This document shows, one piece after another, positions 33,096-41,325 of a stretch of 48,549 nt of DNA. The DNA is taken from the NCBI GenBank assembly GCA_021818955.1, contig JAKASR010000028.1, positions 1-48,549 on the forward strand, in the 5' to 3' direction. The first letter of the stretch is position 1; each line of letters begins with the position of its first letter. Both the position numbers and the translations under genes were made by a program. This DNA comes from Acidobacteriota bacterium (lineage in GTDB: Bacteria > Acidobacteriota > Terriglobia > Terriglobales > SCQP01). Under the pieces are notes generated by a model. The model worked only from the letters and a program-made list of their open reading frames with translations. It was not told the origin of the DNA and did no database searches.

Positions 33096-33121
33096 GCTTG
33101 CCATTTCGGTAAGCCGGTTTG

Positions 33122-33154
33122 AAAGGGGACGGATTTCCGTCCCCTTTTTTCTTT
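33122..33154 (+). terminator. Intrinsic terminator of the lysine peptide gene
   Basis: AAAGGGGACGG and CCGTCCCCTTT form an 11-bp stem with an ATTT loop, followed by TTTCTTT. It closes a transcript of about 160-170 nt from the promoter at 32950. Confidence 0.92.
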
Positions 33155-33224
33155 GCCAGCGCGGATAGAATGGAGACGAACGCCGGCGGGCGGCAAGGCC
33201 CGCGATCGGCGTTCAGGTAAAACC

Positions 33225-33860
33225 ATGAGCGAGGTTCTCAGCCTCAACCCGCGGAATCCGGATGCCGACGGCGTGCGGCGGGTCGTGCAATTTCTGCAGC
33301 GCGGCGAAGTCGTCGCGCTGCCGACCGACACCGTGTATGGACTGGCGGCCAACCCATTCGACCTGGCGGCGGTGGAGCGTATTTACGCGCTGAAGGGCCG
33401 GGCGCACGCCAAACCCCTGTCGCTGCTGGTGCCCGGCATTGCCGCCGCGGAAGAGCTGGCGCGCGAGTTGCCGCCCATCTTCTATGAACTGGCGGAAGCC
33501 TTCTGGCCGGGGCCGCTGACGCTGGTCGTCAAAGCCGCTAGCCCGGTGCCGCTGAAGGTGACGGCGCAGACCGGCCATGTGGCGCTGCGCTTTCCGCTGG
33601 CGCCGATTGCGGTCGCGGTGATGCTGGAAGCGGGATTTCCGGTGACGGCGACCAGCGCCAACCTGAGCGGCATGCCGGAGTGCGCCAGCGCTCAGGAAGT
33701 GGCGTTGCAGTTGGGGCCGGCGTTGCCGTTAATCGTGGATGGCGGCGCGGCGCGCTTGCGCCAGGCCTCCACCCTGGTGGACTTGACCGGCGGAGTGCCG
33801 CGGCTGCTGCGCGAAGGCGTGATCCCGAGCGAGGCGCTGCGAAAATATTTGGCGCTATGA
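33225..33860 (+). CDS. tsaC: L-threonylcarbamoyladenylate synthase (TsaC/Sua5)
   Basis: The 211-residue protein has the YrdC-like nucleotide-binding fold. It contains VVALPTDTVYGLAANPFD, IYALKGRAHAKPLSLLV, FWPGPLTLVV, and VTATSANLSGMPEC. The KxRxxxKPL-like signature is present (K-G-R-A-H-A-K-P-L). It makes threonylcarbamoyl-AMP, the first step of t6A tRNA modification, which TsaB/TsaD then use. The start at ATG 33225 follows CAGG; a start at 33153 would add 24 residues reading through the previous terminator region. The next gene overlaps its stop by 4 bp. Confidence 0.93.
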   Translation: MSEVLSLNPRNPDADGVRRVVQFLQRGEVVALPTDTVYGLAANPFDLAAVERIYALKGRAHAKPLSLLVPGIAAAEELARELPPIFYELAEAFWPGPLTLVVKAASPVPLKVTAQTGHVALRFPLAPIAVAVMLEAGFPVTATSANLSGMPECASAQEVALQLGPALPLIVDGGAARLRQASTLVDLTGGVPRLLREGVIPSEALRKYLAL

Positions 33861-34486
33861 AACCCGCCCCCTCCATGCGCATGCCGCGCCGGCGCTGGCG
33901 CGCCCGGCTGGGATTGGCGCTGCTGGCACTGGCGGCGGCGCTGGCGGGCTATAGCGGCTGGATCTTTCATCAGGTCGAGCGCTCGAGCGGCGGCGACGCG
34001 CTACGGCGCTCGAACGCCATTGTCGTCTTCGGAGCGGCCGAGTATGATGGACATCCCTCGCCGGTGCTGCGCGGCCGCTTACAGCACGCGCTGACGCTCT
34101 ACCGCGCCGGGCTGGCTCCAGTCATGATCGTGACCGGAGGGGCGGGCGGCGATCCGCATTATACCGAGGCCGGCGTCGGTGAAGCCTGGCTGCTCGCGCA
34201 TGGCGTGCCGGCGAAGGCGTTTTCGCTGGATGCGCGTTCCGCCACCACGCCGTCTTCGGTGCGGCGGGTTACGGCGCTGCTGCGGCAGCATGGCTGGCGC
34301 TCCGTGATCGTGGTCAGCGATGGTTACCATCTTTTCCGGCTGGAGCGCTTGTTCCGCGCCGAAGGCATCACCGCCTATGGCTCACCCCGGCAACGGCCCG
34401 TGGGCGCCAGCCGCTGGGGCTGGGACTGGATGGCTTGGCGGCAGGTGATCGCGTACCTGCTCTCGCGCCTGGGCATCAACGTTTGA
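33857..34486 (+). CDS. YdcF/SanA-like DUF218 membrane protein
   Basis: The 209-residue protein has one N-terminal membrane helix (LGLALLALAAALAGYSGWIF) and a DUF218 domain. The domain contains AIVVFGAAEYDGHPSPVLRGR, PVMIVTGGAGG, TEAGVGEAWLLAHGVP, SATTPSSVRRV, and VIVVSDGYHLFRLERLF. DUF218 proteins (YdcF, SanA, ElyC) are implicated in envelope homeostasis; YdcF binds S-adenosylmethionine in vitro. Its ATG overlaps the tsaC stop by 4 bp, so the two are coupled. A direct role in t6A synthesis is not implied. The protein is probably anchored with the domain outside the cytosol. Confidence 0.88.
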   Translation: MKPAPSMRMPRRRWRARLGLALLALAAALAGYSGWIFHQVERSSGGDALRRSNAIVVFGAAEYDGHPSPVLRGRLQHALTLYRAGLAPVMIVTGGAGGDPHYTEAGVGEAWLLAHGVPAKAFSLDARSATTPSSVRRVTALLRQHGWRSVIVVSDGYHLFRLERLFRAEGITAYGSPRQRPVGASRWGWDWMAWRQVIAYLLSRLGINV

Positions 34487-34588
34487 AAATCATGGCCCCA
34501 GCCCCGGCAGAGCCTGGCTGCCGTTATCAGGAGCGCTGCCCGATCGGGAAGTTTTGAGGCGGCAAGGTGAAATCAAGCGCCGATCGCC

Positions 34589-34614
34589 AAGCTATGCGAT
34601 GCTTATTGCCTCGC
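34589..34614. repeat. R2 repeat, copy 2
   Basis: The 26 bases match 32406-32431 except for two C/T changes. The repeat overlaps the presumed promoter of acpP; TATTAT at 34618-34623 follows directly. Confidence 0.65.
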
Positions 34615-34644
34615 TTGTATTATCATGAACCTTTGACTCTAACG

Positions 34645-34661
34645 CCCGTCCTTCAGACGGG
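34645..34661 (+). promoter_or_regulatory. Leader hairpin upstream of acpP
   Basis: CCCGTC and GACGGG pair around a CTTCA loop, ending 17 nt before the acpP ATG. The AGGA ribosome binding region follows. It may stabilise the leader of this highly expressed gene. Confidence 0.45.
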
Positions 34662-34678
34662 GACGACAGGATGGGAGA

Positions 34679-34921
34679 ATGTCTGCAGCAATTGAGGAAA
34701 AAGTCAAACAGATAGTGGCCGAGATGCTGAGCGTCGAGGCCAGCGAAGTCACCCCCAATGCCGCTTTCGTCGAGGACCTGGGCGCCGATTCACTCGATCA
34801 AGTCGAATTAATCATGGCCTTCGAGGAAGCGTTCAAGATTGAGATCCCCGATGAGGATGCGGAAAAGATCCGCCGCGTGCAGGAAGCGGTCGATTACATT
34901 TCCGCGCGGGTCAAGGAGTAA
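34679..34921 (+). CDS. acpP: Acyl carrier protein
   Basis: The 80-residue protein is a typical ACP. S38 in [10 protein letters not shown] is the site for the 4'-phosphopantetheine arm. Helix [22 protein letters not shown], is acidic as expected. It carries growing fatty acyl chains in the cytosol. AGGATGGGAG precedes the ATG. fabF starts 5 bp after its stop, the standard acpP-fabF pair. A hairpin and a copy of the R2 repeat lie in the upstream gap, so its promoter region may be of interest. Confidence 0.98.
   Translation: MSAAIEEKVKQIVAEMLSVEASEVTPNAAFVEDLGADSLDQVELIMAFEEAFKIEIPDEDAEKIRRVQEAVDYISARVKE
34913..34918 (+). promoter_or_regulatory. Shine-Dalgarno deciding the TTG start of fabF
   Basis: AAGGAG lies inside the last codons of acpP and 8 nt before the TTG at 34927. 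It supports a TTG start rather than the GTG codons that follow. Confidence 0.75.
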
Positions 34922-34926
34922 CCCGT

Positions 34927-36174
34927 TTGGCGCAGCGGCGGGTGGTGATTACAGGAGTGGGTCTGGTTTCGCCGCTGGGTTTGACGGCGGGGGATACCTG
35001 GGAGGGGCTGCTTACGGCCCGCAGCGGGATCGCGCCGATTACGCTGTTCGATGCCGCGCAGTTTGCCAGCCGCATCGCCGCCGAGGTCAAGCAGTTCGAT
35101 CCGCTCCAATTCATGGATAAAAAAGACGTTCGCAAAACCGGGCGTTTTATTCAACTGGCCCTGGCCGCGGCCACCGAGGCGGTCCAAGCGGCACGGCTGG
35201 AGATGCCCGCCGAGGATGCGAACCGGGTCGGAGTGTACATCGGTAGCGGCATCGGTGGTTTCGACGTCATTGAGCGCGAGCACCAGGCGCTGCTGGAAGG
35301 CGGTCCGCGCAAGATCTCGCCTTTTTTCATTCCCGCCTCCATCGTCAACCTGGCGGCGGGCCAGGTTTCCATCCGTTTCAACGCCCGCGGACCCAACTCC
35401 GCCACCTGCACCGCCTGTACCTCCAGCGCCCATGCGGTGGGCGATGCCTACCGCATCCTGCAACGGGATGAGGCGGATGTCATGCTTGCCGGCGGCACCG
35501 AAGCGGCGATTACCCCCATGGGGGTGGGCGGCTTCGCCGCCATGCGCGCCCTCTCGACCCGCAACGACGATCCGGCGCACGCCAGCCGTCCTTTCGATAA
35601 AACCCGCGACGGTTTCGTGGTGGGTGAAGGTGCCGGCATTCTGATGTTGGAAGAGTTGGAACATGCTTGCCGGCGGCAAGCCCCCATCCTGGCCGAGATT
35701 GTCGGCTATGGCATGAGCGGCGATGCCTTCCACATCACCATGCCCAGCGAAAACGGCGACGGCGCCTATCGCGCCATGGCTAATACCTTGCGTAGCGCCG
35801 GCATCCGGCCCGAGCAGGTGGACTACATCAATGCCCACGGCACGTCGACGCCCTACAACGATAAGTTCGAGACGCTGGCCATCAAGCGTCTGTTCGGCGA
35901 GCATGCGCGCCGGCTGGCGGTGAGCTCGACCAAATCCATGACCGGGCATTTGCTGGGCGGAGCCGGAGGCCTTGAGGCCGGCATCCTGGCGCTCAGCCTG
36001 CACCATCAGATCGCGCCACCCACCGCCAACTATGAGTTCCCCGATCCGGATTGCGATCTGGATTACGTGCCCAATCAGGCGCGCCCGATGCCGATCCGCT
36101 ACGCTTTATCCAATTCGTTCGGCTTTGGCGGCACCAATGCGGCGCTGCTGTTCCGCCGCTGGGAAGCAGCATGA
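34927..36174 (+). CDS. fabF: Beta-ketoacyl-ACP synthase II
   Basis: The 415-residue protein is a KAS II enzyme. The catalytic triad is C164 (TACTSSAHA), H304 (NAHGTSTPYND) and H341 (KSMTGHLLGGAGG), at nearly the E. coli positions. It elongates acyl-ACP by condensation with malonyl-ACP. The end SNSFGFGGTNAALLFRR is the family's usual C-terminus. The start is TTG at 34927 with AAGGAG 8 nt upstream inside acpP. The next gene overlaps its stop by 4 bp. Confidence 0.97.
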   Translation: MAQRRVVITGVGLVSPLGLTAGDTWEGLLTARSGIAPITLFDAAQFASRIAAEVKQFDPLQFMDKKDVRKTGRFIQLALAAATEAVQAARLEMPAEDANRVGVYIGSGIGGFDVIEREHQALLEGGPRKISPFFIPASIVNLAAGQVSIRFNARGPNSATCTACTSSAHAVGDAYRILQRDEADVMLAGGTEAAITPMGVGGFAAMRALSTRNDDPAHASRPFDKTRDGFVVGEGAGILMLEELEHACRRQAPILAEIVGYGMSGDAFHITMPSENGDGAYRAMANTLRSAGIRPEQVDYINAHGTSTPYNDKFETLAIKRLFGEHARRLAVSSTKSMTGHLLGGAGGLEAGILALSLHHQIAPPTANYEFPDPDCDLDYVPNQARPMPIRYALSNSFGFGGTNAALLFRRWEAA

Positions 36175-36890
36175 ACCGTTGCTCTCACCTGGCGCGGGTA
36201 GCCGCGCTGCTGGGCTGCTGCGCGGGGCTGGCGCTGGCCGGCCAGGCGCCGGCACGAGCAAACTTCCGCGCTTCTCACCACCTGACCGTGAGCGTCACGG
36301 GCAGTTATCGTGCCACGCCGGACGAGGCGGTGTTGGAATTTAATGCCCAAGGCCGGCAAGCCCGGCTCTCGGATGCCTACCGCCAGGCCGAAAGCCAGAC
36401 GGCGATGATTCGGGCGCTATTGCGCCGGCATCATATCTCCGATCAGGCTGCCACCTTTGCTCAATACACCACCGAGCCGGTGATCGATTGGAAAACGCAA
36501 AAACTGACCGGCTATCGCGTGGAGGCCTCGATCGTGGTGCGGCTTGACGATTTTCGGCTGATCGGCGCGATCCTGGCGGATGCGGCCCGGGAAAATCTAA
36601 CCGCATTGCGCAGCCTGAATTTCGTTTTGCGGCATCCAGGGGCTGCCAAACAGAAAGCTATCGTCGATGCTTACCGCAAAGCTCGCGGCGAAGCGGCTAC
36701 GCTGGCCGCGGCCGCCGGTGAACGCTTGGGCCGGCTGCAACAAGCGCAACTGGATGTCAATCTGTTTACGCCGCGGCCAATGATGATGCAGGCACAGGCC
36801 GCGGCGCCTGCGCCGGCGCTACCCGGCAATTTTCAGCCGCGGCGCATTCCCGTCCAGGCCCGCCTGACCGCCGTCTTCGCCCTGCGCTGA
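36171..36890 (+). CDS. SIMPL-domain (DUF541) exported protein
   Basis: The 239-residue protein has a signal peptide ending near GQAPARAN. The SIMPL domain starts LTVSVTGSYRATPDEAVLEF and includes the periodic helix SQTAMIRALLRRH and the strand TGYRVEASIVVRLDD. SIMPL proteins are periplasmic or outer-membrane proteins of unclear function, some linked to oxidative-stress or adhesion. The C-terminal part has an Ala/Met/Pro segment (MMMQAQAAAPAPALPG). The ATG overlaps the fabF stop (ATGA), so the gene is co-translated with fatty acid synthesis genes, an unusual neighbour. Confidence 0.85.
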   Translation: MNRCSHLARVAALLGCCAGLALAGQAPARANFRASHHLTVSVTGSYRATPDEAVLEFNAQGRQARLSDAYRQAESQTAMIRALLRRHHISDQAATFAQYTTEPVIDWKTQKLTGYRVEASIVVRLDDFRLIGAILADAARENLTALRSLNFVLRHPGAAKQKAIVDAYRKARGEAATLAAAAGERLGRLQQAQLDVNLFTPRPMMMQAQAAAPAPALPGNFQPRRIPVQARLTAVFALR

Positions 36891-36970
36891 GCCGGATATA
36901 AAGTTTGAGCGGCGCCCTTCCGCCAATGCCGGCCGCCAGCCCCTTTCATGTATTCTGGCGCTGATTCGCC

Positions 36971-37960
36971 ATGCCCGATGCCGCCCTGCTACCGCTTTCG
37001 ATTGTCATGCCCACCTGGAATGGGCGGGAGTTGCTGGAGCGCCATCTGCCTGCGGTTATGACCGAGTTGGAAAGCTGGGAAAGCGCCAGCGGCCGGAGCG
37101 GCGAGTTGGTGATCAGCGATGACGGCTCCTGTGACGGCACCGCCGCCTGGCTGGTTGCGCACTGGCCGCGAGTACGGCTGGAACGCAGCCCACGCAATCG
37201 CGGGTTTGCGCCCGCGGTCAATGCGGGCGTTGCCGCCGCGCGGGGTGAATATGTGCTGCTTCTCAACAACGACCTGGACCTGCTGCCCGGCGCGATCGCG
37301 CCGCTGCTCGAGCGGATGGCGGCCGAGCCGGAACTGTTTGGACTGACGCTGCGCGCTGAACGTTGCAGCGGCGAATTCGAAACCGGCGGCAAGTGCGGGC
37401 GCCTGCGGCGCGGTTTTTGGGAAGCCTGGCGCAACTTCGATTGCCCGCCGGGCGCGGCTTGCGGCGACAGTTTCGCTCTGGTCGGCGGCTTTTGTATTTT
37501 CCGCCGCCAGAGCTTCCTGGCGATGGGCGGCCTGGACCAGGATTTCGCGCCCTACTATTGGGAAGACCTGGATCTTTCCTATCGTGCGCGCAAGCGCGGC
37601 TGGCGGCTGGGTTATGAGCCCCGGGCGCGGGTGCGACACGAGATCAGCGCCACGACCCTGCGGCATGCGGGCGCGTTTCGCCGCGCCGCCATTACCGAAC
37701 GCAACCGCTTCTGGTTTCACTGGAAAAATCTGGACCGCAAAAATCTGTTGGCGCATGCCGGCTGGGCGGCAGCCATGTTGCCGCAGATGGCGCTGAAGGG
37801 CAAGTTTAGCTATCATGCCGGCCTGATTCGCGCCTTAGCCGGATTGCCGCGGCTTTTGCGAAAACGGCAGCAAGAGCGTGCGTGCTGGCGGCGGCAGGAC
37901 GCCGAGTTGGAAGTTTTTGCCCCAACCGAGCCGGACCCACGAATTTTTATTCGTATATAA
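36971..37960 (+). CDS. Family 2 glycosyltransferase
   Basis: The 329-residue protein has a GT2 (GT-A) fold. It opens LSIVMPTWNGRELLERHL and has SDDGSCDGTAAWL, RNRGFAPAVNAGVAAARG, and VLLLNNDLDLLPG. The later YWEDLDLSYRARKRGWRL is the acceptor-side motif of rhamnosyl-type enzymes. It transfers a sugar from a nucleotide donor, probably to surface polysaccharide or protein; donor and acceptor are unknown. The C-terminal 90 residues are basic and may bind the membrane face. It stands alone, with no other glycan genes nearby. Confidence 0.9.
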   Translation: MPDAALLPLSIVMPTWNGRELLERHLPAVMTELESWESASGRSGELVISDDGSCDGTAAWLVAHWPRVRLERSPRNRGFAPAVNAGVAAARGEYVLLLNNDLDLLPGAIAPLLERMAAEPELFGLTLRAERCSGEFETGGKCGRLRRGFWEAWRNFDCPPGAACGDSFALVGGFCIFRRQSFLAMGGLDQDFAPYYWEDLDLSYRARKRGWRLGYEPRARVRHEISATTLRHAGAFRRAAITERNRFWFHWKNLDRKNLLAHAGWAAAMLPQMALKGKFSYHAGLIRALAGLPRLLRKRQQERACWRRQDAELEVFAPTEPDPRIFIRI

Positions 37961-38108
37961 AAAGAAACGGGTTTGTGGTGGCGGCGAAGAGATGCCTGAA
38001 TGCCCTTTCCTTTTCCAAACGCGGCGGGCAACAATCCGGTATCCAGGGTTCTTCTACAATAGAAACATGGATCAAGAGGCACGCTAGCCCCGGTCCACGG
38101 AGGTAGTT

Positions 38109-38327
38109 GTGAAACGCTGGATTTTGCCGGCCTTGGCATTGGGAGGGGTGGGATGGCTCCTGTTGAGTGAACGAGGGCGTGAGGTCAGGGAAAAGTTTTC
38201 AGACCAGACGGAAGACTGGCAGGATAATTTGATACGGTTTTCCGGTCACCTGCAGCGGAAATTGGAGGCGGTCCAATCCGGGCTGGAGCAGTTCCAGCAG
38301 GCGATGCGCCAAGGCATTGGCAGCTAA
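38109..38327 (+). CDS. Small YtxH-like membrane-anchored protein
   Basis: The 72-residue protein has one N-terminal membrane helix (LPALALGGVGWLLL) followed by RGREVREKFSDQTEDWQD and a coiled-coil tail LQRKLEAVQSGLEQFQQAM. This resembles YtxH-type proteins, known as stress-associated in Bacillus, but the match is by layout only. The GTG start at 38109 is set by GGAGG 5 nt upstream. A TACAAT about 55 bp upstream may be its -10 element. The Crp/Fnr gene follows after about 165 bp. Confidence 0.72.
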   Translation: MKRWILPALALGGVGWLLLSERGREVREKFSDQTEDWQDNLIRFSGHLQRKLEAVQSGLEQFQQAMRQGIGS

Positions 38328-38478
38328 GCGTTTGGCCTTAATTCACCGGACGGCGCCTGTGAATTGCCAAAAAAAAGCTGCAACTTTTCCTGTTGCCATC
38401 CGTCCTTGTTTATACATGCGCGAACCGGGCAATGTTGCACGGCGCGCGCTATGGCAGTGCCCCATAGGACCATGAGGC

Positions 38479-38485
38479 AAAGGAG
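38479..38485 (+). promoter_or_regulatory. Shine-Dalgarno deciding the GTG start of the Crp/Fnr gene
   Basis: AAAGGAG lies 7 nt before the GTG at 38493. The in-frame ATG codons at 38364 and 38472 lack such a site. Confidence 0.65.
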
Positions 38486-38492
38486 AGTGTGC

Positions 38493-39176
38493 GTGCGTCC
38501 GGCTCCCCTGGTTAAAACTAACGGAAATGGAAGAGCTTCTACTCTCGATTGGGCAACCCTGATTCAAGCCTTGCCCCCTTCGCAGACGGTAACTTTCCCT
38601 CGCGGCAAGACCATCTATCGCACCGAAGAACCGGCGGAAAATATTTCCCTGATTCTGAGCGGCCGGGTGAAGTTAAGCCGGGTTTGCCAGGACGGCCGCG
38701 AGACCGTGCTGGAAATTTTAAAGCCGGGCGAACTGCTGGGCGAGACTGCGGCGCTGGCCGGCGAGCGCCGCCGGGAACAGGCCCAGGCGCTGGATACGGT
38801 GGAACTGCAGTCCTGGCCGTACAGCCTTTGGCGGGCTCAGATGGAAAAAGATCCACGCTGGGGCATGTTCATGGCTACTTGGCTGGCGCGGCGGATTCAA
38901 TCCGCCTATACCCATATTGAGAGCCTCGCTTTCGATCCCATACCTCGCCGCCTGGCCCGCACCATGCTGGAAAACGCGCAGCGGTTTGGCATCCGGCTGG
39001 AAGATGGCCGGCTGCAGCTTGCGCCTTTAACGCATGAGGCGCTGGCGCAGCAGGTCGCAACCTCGCGCGAGATCATCACCCATTACATGAACCAGTTCCG
39101 CCAGCAGGGAATGCTCGATTACTCCCGCAAGAGCATCGAAATCGTTCCCGAACGGCTGGAGATGCTATTGCAATGA
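38493..39176 (+). CDS. Crp/Fnr-family transcriptional regulator
   Basis: The 227-residue protein has a cyclic-nucleotide-binding beta-roll. It contains FPRGKTIYRTEEPAENISLI, ILSGRVKLSRV, and LKPGELLGETAALAGE, which has the phosphate-binding cassette position but not the canonical R-S/T of cAMP-binding Crp. A dimer helix follows, then a winged helix with LTHEALAQQVATSREIITHYM and FRQQGML. There is no N-terminal cysteine cluster, so it is not an iron-sulfur Fnr. The effector is unknown. The start is a GTG at 38493 with AAAGGAG 7 nt upstream; longer forms from 38364 add residues that do not look like the family. Confidence 0.88.
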   Translation: MRPAPLVKTNGNGRASTLDWATLIQALPPSQTVTFPRGKTIYRTEEPAENISLILSGRVKLSRVCQDGRETVLEILKPGELLGETAALAGERRREQAQALDTVELQSWPYSLWRAQMEKDPRWGMFMATWLARRIQSAYTHIESLAFDPIPRRLARTMLENAQRFGIRLEDGRLQLAPLTHEALAQQVATSREIITHYMNQFRQQGMLDYSRKSIEIVPERLEMLLQ

Positions 39177-39204
39177 GGACTTGCAGCCTGGTTGCAAACT
39201 GTCC

Positions 39205-41310
39205 TTAGCCGACTTCCACCAATCCATAATTGCGCTGCCAGCGGGCGCGAACGATTTCCAGCAAACGCCTTTTTTCTTCCTGCCCGGCTTGCCTCCACCA
39301 GGCGCGGGCCTCGCTGTGCGCCACCTCCAATAATTCCTGATCGCGCAAGGGCTGGGCGATGGCGAATTCCGGTAAGCCGCTTTGCCGGGTGCCAAAGAAC
39401 TCGCCCGGGCCGCGCAACTTTAAATCCATTTCCGCCAGCTCGAAGCCATCCTCGCTGGCCTCTACCACTGCCAGCCGCTGCCGGGCTGCCGGCGTAATTT
39501 CTTCCCCGGGCACCAGAAAACAAAAGGCGCGGCGCGCGCCGCTGCTTCTGGGCTGGGGGCGGCCGACGCGACCACGAAGCTGGTGTAGCTGGGCGATGCC
39601 AAACCGCTCCGCCTGATGGATGACCATGACCGTGGCATTGGGCACATCCACGCCGACTTCAATCACCGTGGTCGACACCAATAAATGCAGTTTGCCGCGT
39701 TGGAAGGCCTGCATTACGGCGGATTTTTCCTCGCTGGCTAGCCGCCCGTGCAGCAGGCCTATCTGAAATTCCGGAAATAAGGCGCGCAAGCGGCGCTCCA
39801 TGTCCAGTGCCGGGACGAGGTCGAGCTTTTCGGATTCTTCTATTACCGGGCAGACAACATAAGCCTGGCGGCCGGCGGCCAGCTGGCGGCGAACAAACTC
39901 GTACATCTCCGCCTCGCGCCCGCGCGGCACGATACGGGTGCGGATCGGCAGCCGGCCGGGAGGCCGCAGGCGAAGCAGGCTGGTGTCAAGATCGCCATAG
40001 AAAGCGAGCGCCAGCGTGCGTGGGATGGGGGTCGCGGTCATGACCAGCACATGCGGCGTTTGCTCGCCCTGTCGCATGAGCTGCAGCCGCTGCAGCACGC
40101 CGAAGCGGTGTTGTTCATCCACAATCACCAGCGCCAGACGACGCAGCCGGGCCCGGTTTTCCAGCAGCGCCTGAGTGCCGATAACTAACTCGGGCTCCGG
40201 CGCGGAGCGGGAACGGCGCGCGGCGGAGGTGACCAGCGCCAGCCGATAACCGGGCAGCAGCCGGTGGGCATTCATAAAATGCTGCTCGGCCAATATCTGC
40301 GTGGGCGCCATTAGCGCGGCCTGATAGCCATTGCCAATGGCCATGACGGCCGCCTGCAGCGCGACGATGGTTTTCCCCGAACCCACATCCCCCTGCAGCA
40401 GCCGGCGCATCGGCCGCCCGCCGCCCAAGTCGGCAACAATCTCGCGCATGGCCTGCTTCTGGTCGGCGGTGGGACGGAACGGCAGCAGCCGCCGCAGCCG
40501 CTCGCGAATTTCCGGCGACGGCAGAAGGGGAATGCCGGGCTGGCGCAGCGCGCGCTGGCGTTTGATTTCCAAGCCGGTTTGAAGAAAAAACAATTCTTCC
40601 AGAATCAGGCGCAGATGCCCGGGCGTGCGTGCCGCCTGCAGCAATTCCAGCGAGACGCCCGCGGCGGGAAAGTGTACCTGTTCGAAGGCGGCGCGGCGGG
40701 TGGGCAGATGCAGGCGCTCGATAAATGGAGCCGGCAAAATTTCCGGCAGCGAGGGCGGCAGCGCGCGTAACGCGCGGGCAATCGCCAGGCGCAGGCGGCC
40801 GGAGCTGAGCTCGCCCAGGCTTTCGTAAATCGGCACAATACGGCCCAGCTTGAGCGAATCCGGGACGGAGTCCGGCGAGTGATGCAACAGCTGAAATTCG
40901 GGCTGATTCATTCGCCAGAACAAGCCTTCCGGCTCGGGCTTGCCGTACAATGCCAGCCATTGACCGGTTTGAAAACGATCGCGCAACCAGGCGGCATGGT
41001 ACCAGACGCATTCCAATTCGCCGCTGTCGTCGGCGGCGCGCAGCCGCCCGATTTGCATGCCACCACGGGTGTGCAGTAGCCGAAAGCTGCGGACTTGAGC
41101 CATTACCGTCGCGCTTTCACCCGGGCGCAACTCCTGGATCCGGCAGATGCGGCTGCGGTCTTCATAACGAAACGGCAAATAGGAAAGCAGGTCTTCGACG
41201 CGCGTCAGCCCGCGCGCGGCCAGCAAAAAAGCTTGGCGCGGCCCGACTCCGGAGATGTTTTCCAAGCCGGTATCGAGCGTGAATCCGGTAGCGGTCGAGG
41301 CGGAGGGCAT
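39205..41310 (-). CDS. recG: ATP-dependent DNA helicase RecG
   Basis: The 701-residue protein has the N-terminal wedge domain (GVGPRQAFLLAARGLTRVED, then the OB-fold with VMAQVRSFRLLHTRGGMQIG) that splits forked DNA. Superfamily 2 motifs follow: LLQGDVGSGKTIVALQ (Walker A), LVIVDEQHRFGVLQR (DExH), VLVMTATPIPRTLAL, TTVIEVGVDVPNATVM, and HQLRGRVGRPQ. RecG remodels stalled forks and Holliday junctions. I chose ATG 41310; a TTG five codons upstream at 41325 is possible and neither has a Shine-Dalgarno. It converges on the Crp/Fnr gene and diverges from the secretin gene. Confidence 0.96.
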   Translation of the reverse strand: MPSASTATGFTLDTGLENISGVGPRQAFLLAARGLTRVEDLLSYLPFRYEDRSRICRIQELRPGESATVMAQVRSFRLLHTRGGMQIGRLRAADDSGELECVWYHAAWLRDRFQTGQWLALYGKPEPEGLFWRMNQPEFQLLHHSPDSVPDSLKLGRIVPIYESLGELSSGRLRLAIARALRALPPSLPEILPAPFIERLHLPTRRAAFEQVHFPAAGVSLELLQAARTPGHLRLILEELFFLQTGLEIKRQRALRQPGIPLLPSPEIRERLRRLLPFRPTADQKQAMREIVADLGGGRPMRRLLQGDVGSGKTIVALQAAVMAIGNGYQAALMAPTQILAEQHFMNAHRLLPGYRLALVTSAARRSRSAPEPELVIGTQALLENRARLRRLALVIVDEQHRFGVLQRLQLMRQGEQTPHVLVMTATPIPRTLALAFYGDLDTSLLRLRPPGRLPIRTRIVPRGREAEMYEFVRRQLAAGRQAYVVCPVIEESEKLDLVPALDMERRLRALFPEFQIGLLHGRLASEEKSAVMQAFQRGKLHLLVSTTVIEVGVDVPNATVMVIHQAERFGIAQLHQLRGRVGRPQPRSSGARRAFCFLVPGEEITPAARQRLAVVEASEDGFELAEMDLKLRGPGEFFGTRQSGLPEFAIAQPLRDQELLEVAHSEARAWWRQAGQEEKRRLLEIVRARWQRNYGLVEVG

Positions 41311-41325
41311 GCGAGGTTGATTCAA

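Noticed and set aside
34894-36006. Minus-strand frame of 370 codons opposite fabF
   Set aside because: It is antisense to a gene with the full catalytic triad and has no protein-like composition.
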